A stretch of 64,000 nucleotides of DNA, taken from assembly GCA_002430835.1 (NCBI GenBank), contig DJDA01000113.1, forward strand, positions 1 through 64,000, read 5' to 3'. Positions 61,468 through 64,000 of this stretch are shown here, in pieces. The position numbers and the translations under genes were made by a program. Source of the stretch: Brevundimonas sp. UBA5936 (GTDB lineage Bacteria; Pseudomonadota; Alphaproteobacteria; Caulobacterales; Caulobacteraceae). The notes under the pieces are model-generated. The model was not told the origin of the DNA. It was given only the letters and a program-made list of their open reading frames with translations, and made no database searches. How positions within the stretch are numbered: the stretch's first letter is position 1; each line of letters begins with the position of its first letter.

Positions 61468-62040
61468 ATGTGCAACAACTATCGCCTGCACGTGCCGGCC
61501 AACCAAATCGCCGCGCCGTTCCGTGACGTGGGCCGGTCGCTCGGCTTTCCGGGCGGCCTGCCCAACCTGGCGCAAACCGATTACCGCATCGGCGATGCTG
61601 CGCCCGTCGTCACCCAGGACGCCGATGGCCCGCAACTGACCATGACGAATTGGGCGTGGAAGAGCCCGACCGGAAAACCCGTCTTCAATTTCCGCTCGGA
61701 CGGCCGGTCTTTCGCCAACTCCGTCCGCTGCCTGATCCCGGCCGACGGCTTTTACGAGTTCACCGAACCCAAGGTGCAGGGGAAGAAGACGAAATGGCTG
61801 TTCACCATGGCCGGCCAGCCATGGTTCTGGATCGCCGGCATCATTAAGGACGGGGCCTTCGCCATGCTGACGACCGAACCAGGCCCCGACGTCGCGCCCT
61901 ATCATGACCGCCAGATCGTCCTCTTGCCGCAGGGTGCTGGCGTCCACTGGCTGGATCTCAGCGCGGCCGAAGACCTCATGCTGCGGCCCTGCCCGGCCGG
62001 ATCGTTGACGGTGCAGAAAGTCTGGCCGGAATCGCCATGA
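61468..62040 (+). CDS. SRAP-family protein (HMCES/YedK-like DNA-crosslinking peptidase)
   Basis: A 190-residue SOS-response-associated peptidase. Catalytic Cys2 (MCNNYR) forms the thiazolidine crosslink with abasic sites in single-stranded DNA. Asn74 (FNFRSDGRSF), Glu97 (PADGFYEFTE) and His146 (PYHDRQIVLL) complete the active site. It shields abasic sites during replication. It is followed by a coupled small gene (ATGA). Confidence 0.92.
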   Translation: MCNNYRLHVPANQIAAPFRDVGRSLGFPGGLPNLAQTDYRIGDAAPVVTQDADGPQLTMTNWAWKSPTGKPVFNFRSDGRSFANSVRCLIPADGFYEFTEPKVQGKKTKWLFTMAGQPWFWIAGIIKDGAFAMLTTEPGPDVAPYHDRQIVLLPQGAGVHWLDLSAAEDLMLRPCPAGSLTVQKVWPESP

Positions 62041-62201
62041 CAGCCGAGACCGATCTGCACAAGGCGGCCCGCCTCGAAGCCGAGGCCCATGACCTTCACC
62101 GCCGATCGCGCGCGGCGGCCAACCTGCCCGCGTCCATCATCCTGCGCTTTCGCGCACTGTGGAAGGAAGAGGCGGCGCGCCTGCTGCGGCGCCCACGCTA
62201 G
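62037..62201 (+). CDS. Small basic hypothetical protein
   Basis: A 54-residue Arg/Ala-rich protein (KAARLEAEAHDLHRRSRAAA, then IILRFRALWKEEAARLLRR) whose ATG overlaps the SRAP stop by four bases (ATGA). Predicted helical and basic, so it might bind nucleic acid. No family recognised. Coupling to the SRAP gene suggests a real, co-translated product. Confidence 0.55.
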   Translation: MTAETDLHKAARLEAEAHDLHRRSRAAANLPASIILRFRALWKEEAARLLRRPR

Positions 62202-62236
62202 GCCGCGGCAGGGCGACTCAGTTACACCGCTGAGCC

Positions 62237-62509
62237 ATGACGCCCGACCAACTGAACGATGCCCTCGAGGCCATGGCTGCCGCTGCCGGCGACGACCCCA
62301 ACCTTCTGCCGGGCCTGATCACGGTCGAGACTGACCACTGGGTCAATGTGCTGTCTGGTGTGCGGGCCAAGTGCACGGCTCTGCACGACGGCCTGCGCCA
62401 TCGGGACATCGTCATCCACGTCGGATCGCAGCAGGAAACGAAGGTGCTGACCAGAGCCGAGGCAGGCGATCGAGGCGAGCCCTACCGAGATCTCCTGCCG
62501 GCGGGTTGA
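62237..62509 (+). CDS. Small hypothetical protein
   Basis: A 90-residue protein (MTPDQLNDALEAMAAAAGDD, then LLPGLITVETDHWVNVLSG). No recognised family. It has GC-biased third positions and follows the SRAP unit in the same direction. The ribosome binding site is not obvious, so the true start is uncertain. Confidence 0.5.
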   Translation: MTPDQLNDALEAMAAAAGDDPNLLPGLITVETDHWVNVLSGVRAKCTALHDGLRHRDIVIHVGSQQETKVLTRAEAGDRGEPYRDLLPAG

Positions 62510-62677
62510 GCGCCACTCCGCCGCCAGGATAACAGCGGAGGGCGCTCGTCTCCCCGGAGCGCCGCACAGGCCAGCAAGCGCGGCGCTGTGTCCCAACCAG
62601 CCCGGCGCTGAAGAGTTCCGTCCGCGGGAACCGTCTATCGCCTCCCGAGCTTTATCGGCTCGCTCAGGAGGTCGATC

Positions 62678-62917
62678 ATGGTCGTCAGTTCACGCGCCAC
62701 CCTGCGCGATCAGGCCGGGGTGAAACTGGTTCGGATAGAGCGCCTGGCCAAGCAGCAGCGCGAAATTTCCTTTCGGCTGTCGTCGCATCGAGACGGCAGC
62801 AAACGCCTGATCATGGATGAGGCAGAGGCGCACCGCGCTTTCGCGCGCGAAGTCGCCGCCTCCCTTCAGGACCCCGTCGTCCTCGATCTGATCGAGCGCG
62901 GCGTCCTGCAGAACTGA
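62678..62917 (+). CDS. Small hypothetical protein
   Basis: A 79-residue basic N-terminal, helical protein (RIERLAKQQREISFRLSSHR, AEAHRAFAREVAASLQDP). AGGAGGT lies five bases before the ATG, so translation is well supported. No family recognised; the C terminus (DLIERGVLQN) is acidic. Confidence 0.6.
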   Translation: MVVSSRATLRDQAGVKLVRIERLAKQQREISFRLSSHRDGSKRLIMDEAEAHRAFAREVAASLQDPVVLDLIERGVLQN

Positions 62918-63184
62918 AAACCCCTCGCCGGCGCTTGGGGCATCCGGCGAGGGGCTCGGCGGTTCTACAGAGGGCAGCCCCGAGGATGGGGTGGGCTGCG
63001 AAAGGCCAACTGGCGGGCGCTTGCCGGGTTCCAAATGATCGCCAATGGACGTCGCTGCAAAGTCGGATAGCACGGTTCCAGTCCCTCGGAACGCTCAAGC
63101 CTTCGATACGTTGGCCGACGGGTGGAGCGGTCGAAGCGGAGGCGTCGACGTTCACGCCGTCATCAACACGCCAGAGGACCATCC

Positions 63185-63361
63185 ATGCTTCGTTGGGCCA
63201 TCATCTTCTTCATCATCGCCCTGGTCGCCGCCGTGCTCGGCTTCGGCGGCATCTCGGGCATGTCGTTCGAGATCGCGAAATTCATCGCCATCATTGCCGT
63301 CATTCTGTTCGTCGTCTCGCTAGTTGTGGGCGGCATGCGCGGCCGTGGGCCGCGTATCTGA
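63185..63361 (+). CDS. DUF1328 small membrane protein
   Basis: A 58-residue protein with two hydrophobic helices (MLRWAIIFFIIALVAAVLGF, and EIAKFIAIIAVILFVVSLVV), the DUF1328 pattern of small membrane proteins in Proteobacteria. Function unknown; often stress-associated. AGAGGA lies six bases upstream of the ATG. A terminator follows. Confidence 0.85.
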   Translation: MLRWAIIFFIIALVAAVLGFGGISGMSFEIAKFIAIIAVILFVVSLVVGGMRGRGPRI

Positions 63362-63383
63362 CGCGTCATTTCTAGAACGCGTA

Positions 63384-63413
63384 AAGGCCCGGCCGCCGGT
63401 CGGGCCTTCTTGC
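63384..63413 (+). terminator. Intrinsic terminator after the DUF1328 gene
   Basis: AAAGGCCCGGCCG / CGGTCGGGCCTT with a short loop is followed by CTTGC. The stem is GC-rich with one G-T pair; the T-run is short. Confidence 0.7.
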
Positions 63414-63460
63414 TGCCGGCGCCTCACAGCCTCCGGGAAGTCAAAGCGTCTCTAGAAACG

Positions 63461-63491
63461 AGAAAGCCCGCCCTCCTGAGAGAGCGAGCCT
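63461..63491 (-). terminator. Intrinsic terminator after the cold-shock gene
   Basis: On the minus strand GCTCGCTCTC pairs with GAGGGCGGGC around TCAG (ten pairs including G-T) and is followed by TTTCTCGTTTCT. It lies about 30 bases after the csp stop and converges with the DUF1328 terminator. Confidence 0.7.
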
Positions 63492-63520
63492 CAATAGCGC
63501 CATTAAACTGGCGCGTTCGC

Positions 63521-63730
63521 TTAAACGACCTGCAGCTGACCTGCCGAAGTCTTACCCGAGCGCTGGTCGCGCTCGAGTTCATACGACAGCGCTTGGCCTT
63601 CGTTCAGGCCGCTGAGGCCAGCACGCTCGACAGCCGAGACGTGGACGAAGACGTCGCCGCCGCCAGCGTCAGGAGCAATAAAACCGAAACCCTTGGTAGG
63701 ATTGTACCATTTGATAATGCCAGTAGCCAT
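63521..63730 (-). CDS. Cold-shock domain protein (CspA family)
   Basis: A 69-residue single cold-shock domain. RNP1 is KGFGFIAPD and RNP2 is DVFVHVSAVERAG, within MATGIIKWYNPTKGFGF onward. It binds single-stranded RNA or DNA and melts RNA secondary structure. Of two nearby ATGs, the one at 63730 is preferred since GGAGG lies eight bases upstream. A perfect 3' hairpin terminator follows. It is transcribed away from the window end with a long AT-rich 5' flank. Confidence 0.95.
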   Translation of the reverse strand: MATGIIKWYNPTKGFGFIAPDAGGGDVFVHVSAVERAGLSGLNEGQALSYELERDQRSGKTSAGQLQVV

Positions 63731-63856
63731 TTCCATGACCTCCGAGAAAGATTGCCCTGAGGAAAAGGTCCTGAGAGCTGTCGGGTCTAAGGAAACGGAA
63801 ATCTCGATGCGTCGCAAAGAAATAGGGCGTTACGCAGAGATATCGACATCCAGACG

Positions 63857-64000
63857 GTGAGCTACAAAGACGGAACAAGCAAGGATAAATATTATTTAGT
63901 TCGAGTTGAGGGCTCCACCAGATTTAATATCGAGCAATTACAGGGCGCTTCTGGAGCGCAGACAAGTTTATCACCTGCGGCTTCACAATGGTGCTACGCG
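63857..64000 (+). CDS. Possible 5' end of a gene running off the window
   Basis: From GTG at 63857 the frame stays open for 48 codons to the window edge (VSYKDGTSKDKYYLVRVEGS, then TRFNIEQLQGASGAQTSLSP). The sequence is clearly more AT-rich than the rest. No family recognised and no good ribosome binding site. It could be a foreign gene starting at the edge or a non-coding stretch. Confidence 0.3.
   Translation, partial: MSYKDGTSKDKYYLVRVEGSTRFNIEQLQGASGAQTSLSPAASQWCYA

Noticed and set aside
61054..61947. Minus-strand open frame of 297 codons
   Set aside because: Its 5' half is antisense to the SRAP gene. Only the 3' part contributes a piece of the frameshifted remnant at 61022-61340.

Overview
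This GC-rich window looks like an accessory region of an alphaproteobacterium. Caulobacterales, and Brevundimonas or a close relative, is the best guess from protein style: a MucR-like regulator, an ICE-type DUF736/DUF2958/ArdC/ParB block, a lasso-peptide locus with an isopeptidase, and an ArsN2-containing ars operon. No rRNA, tRNA or CRISPR array was seen. The taxon is inferred, not proven.

Layout. (1) 0.1-5.8 kb, minus strand: backbone of an integrative/conjugative element, with an AlpA-type HTH protein, DUF736, a MucR-like protein lacking zinc ligands, a long ParB-like protein, DUF2958 and ArdC. (2) 6.1-8.4 kb: a small secreted-protein operon and a RES/Xre toxin-antitoxin pair. (3) 8.6-17.6 kb: the most unusual locus. 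Three precursor proteins with short double-glycine leaders are each followed directly by a predicted exported ClpP-fold (COG3904-like) protein. Beside them lie a C39-peptidase ABC exporter and an HlyD-type adaptor. Two diverged DUF6499-DUF2285 (FseA-like) genes sit near the two ends. Copy 1 (11.4-12.2 kb) lies inside the locus, between its divergent halves, and is broken. Copy 2 (18.3-19.1 kb) lies just right of it, needs a single +1 shift, and has the same slip site as copy 1. (4) 19.2-30.1 kb: GntR and XRE regulators, then a lasso-peptide cluster (precursor, attenuator-like hairpin, B1-B2 protease, cyclase) convergent with isopeptidase, TonB-dependent receptor, FecR and ECF sigma genes. (5) 30.5-37.4 kb: a nucleotidyltransferase-HEPN fusion, a lipoprotein, a 1.2-kb stretch with no convincing gene, and an SDR/cupin/DUF2938/amine-oxidase operon divergent from a LysR gene.

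(6) 37.4-43.5 kb: arsR-arsC-acr3-arsN2-arsH followed by chrA and a SulP transporter. (7) 43.7-61 kb: a defence-like island with a putative PD-(D/E)XK protein, a CHAT-type Cys protease, an RloC/PrrC-like anticodon nuclease, and a tight three-gene operon of a 1982-residue DUF4011 helicase-nuclease, a metallophosphoesterase and an SbcC-like ATPase. (8) 61-64 kb: an SRAP-type DNA-crosslink protein, small hypothetical proteins, a DUF1328 membrane peptide and a cold-shock protein, with two convergent terminators.

A degenerate repeat of about 45-55 bp recurs at five places between 32.9 and 47.8 kb. The strongest candidate for an undescribed system is the GG-leader precursor/ClpP-like/PCAT locus. The DUF4011-MPE-SbcC operon with its RloC and CHAT neighbours comes second.
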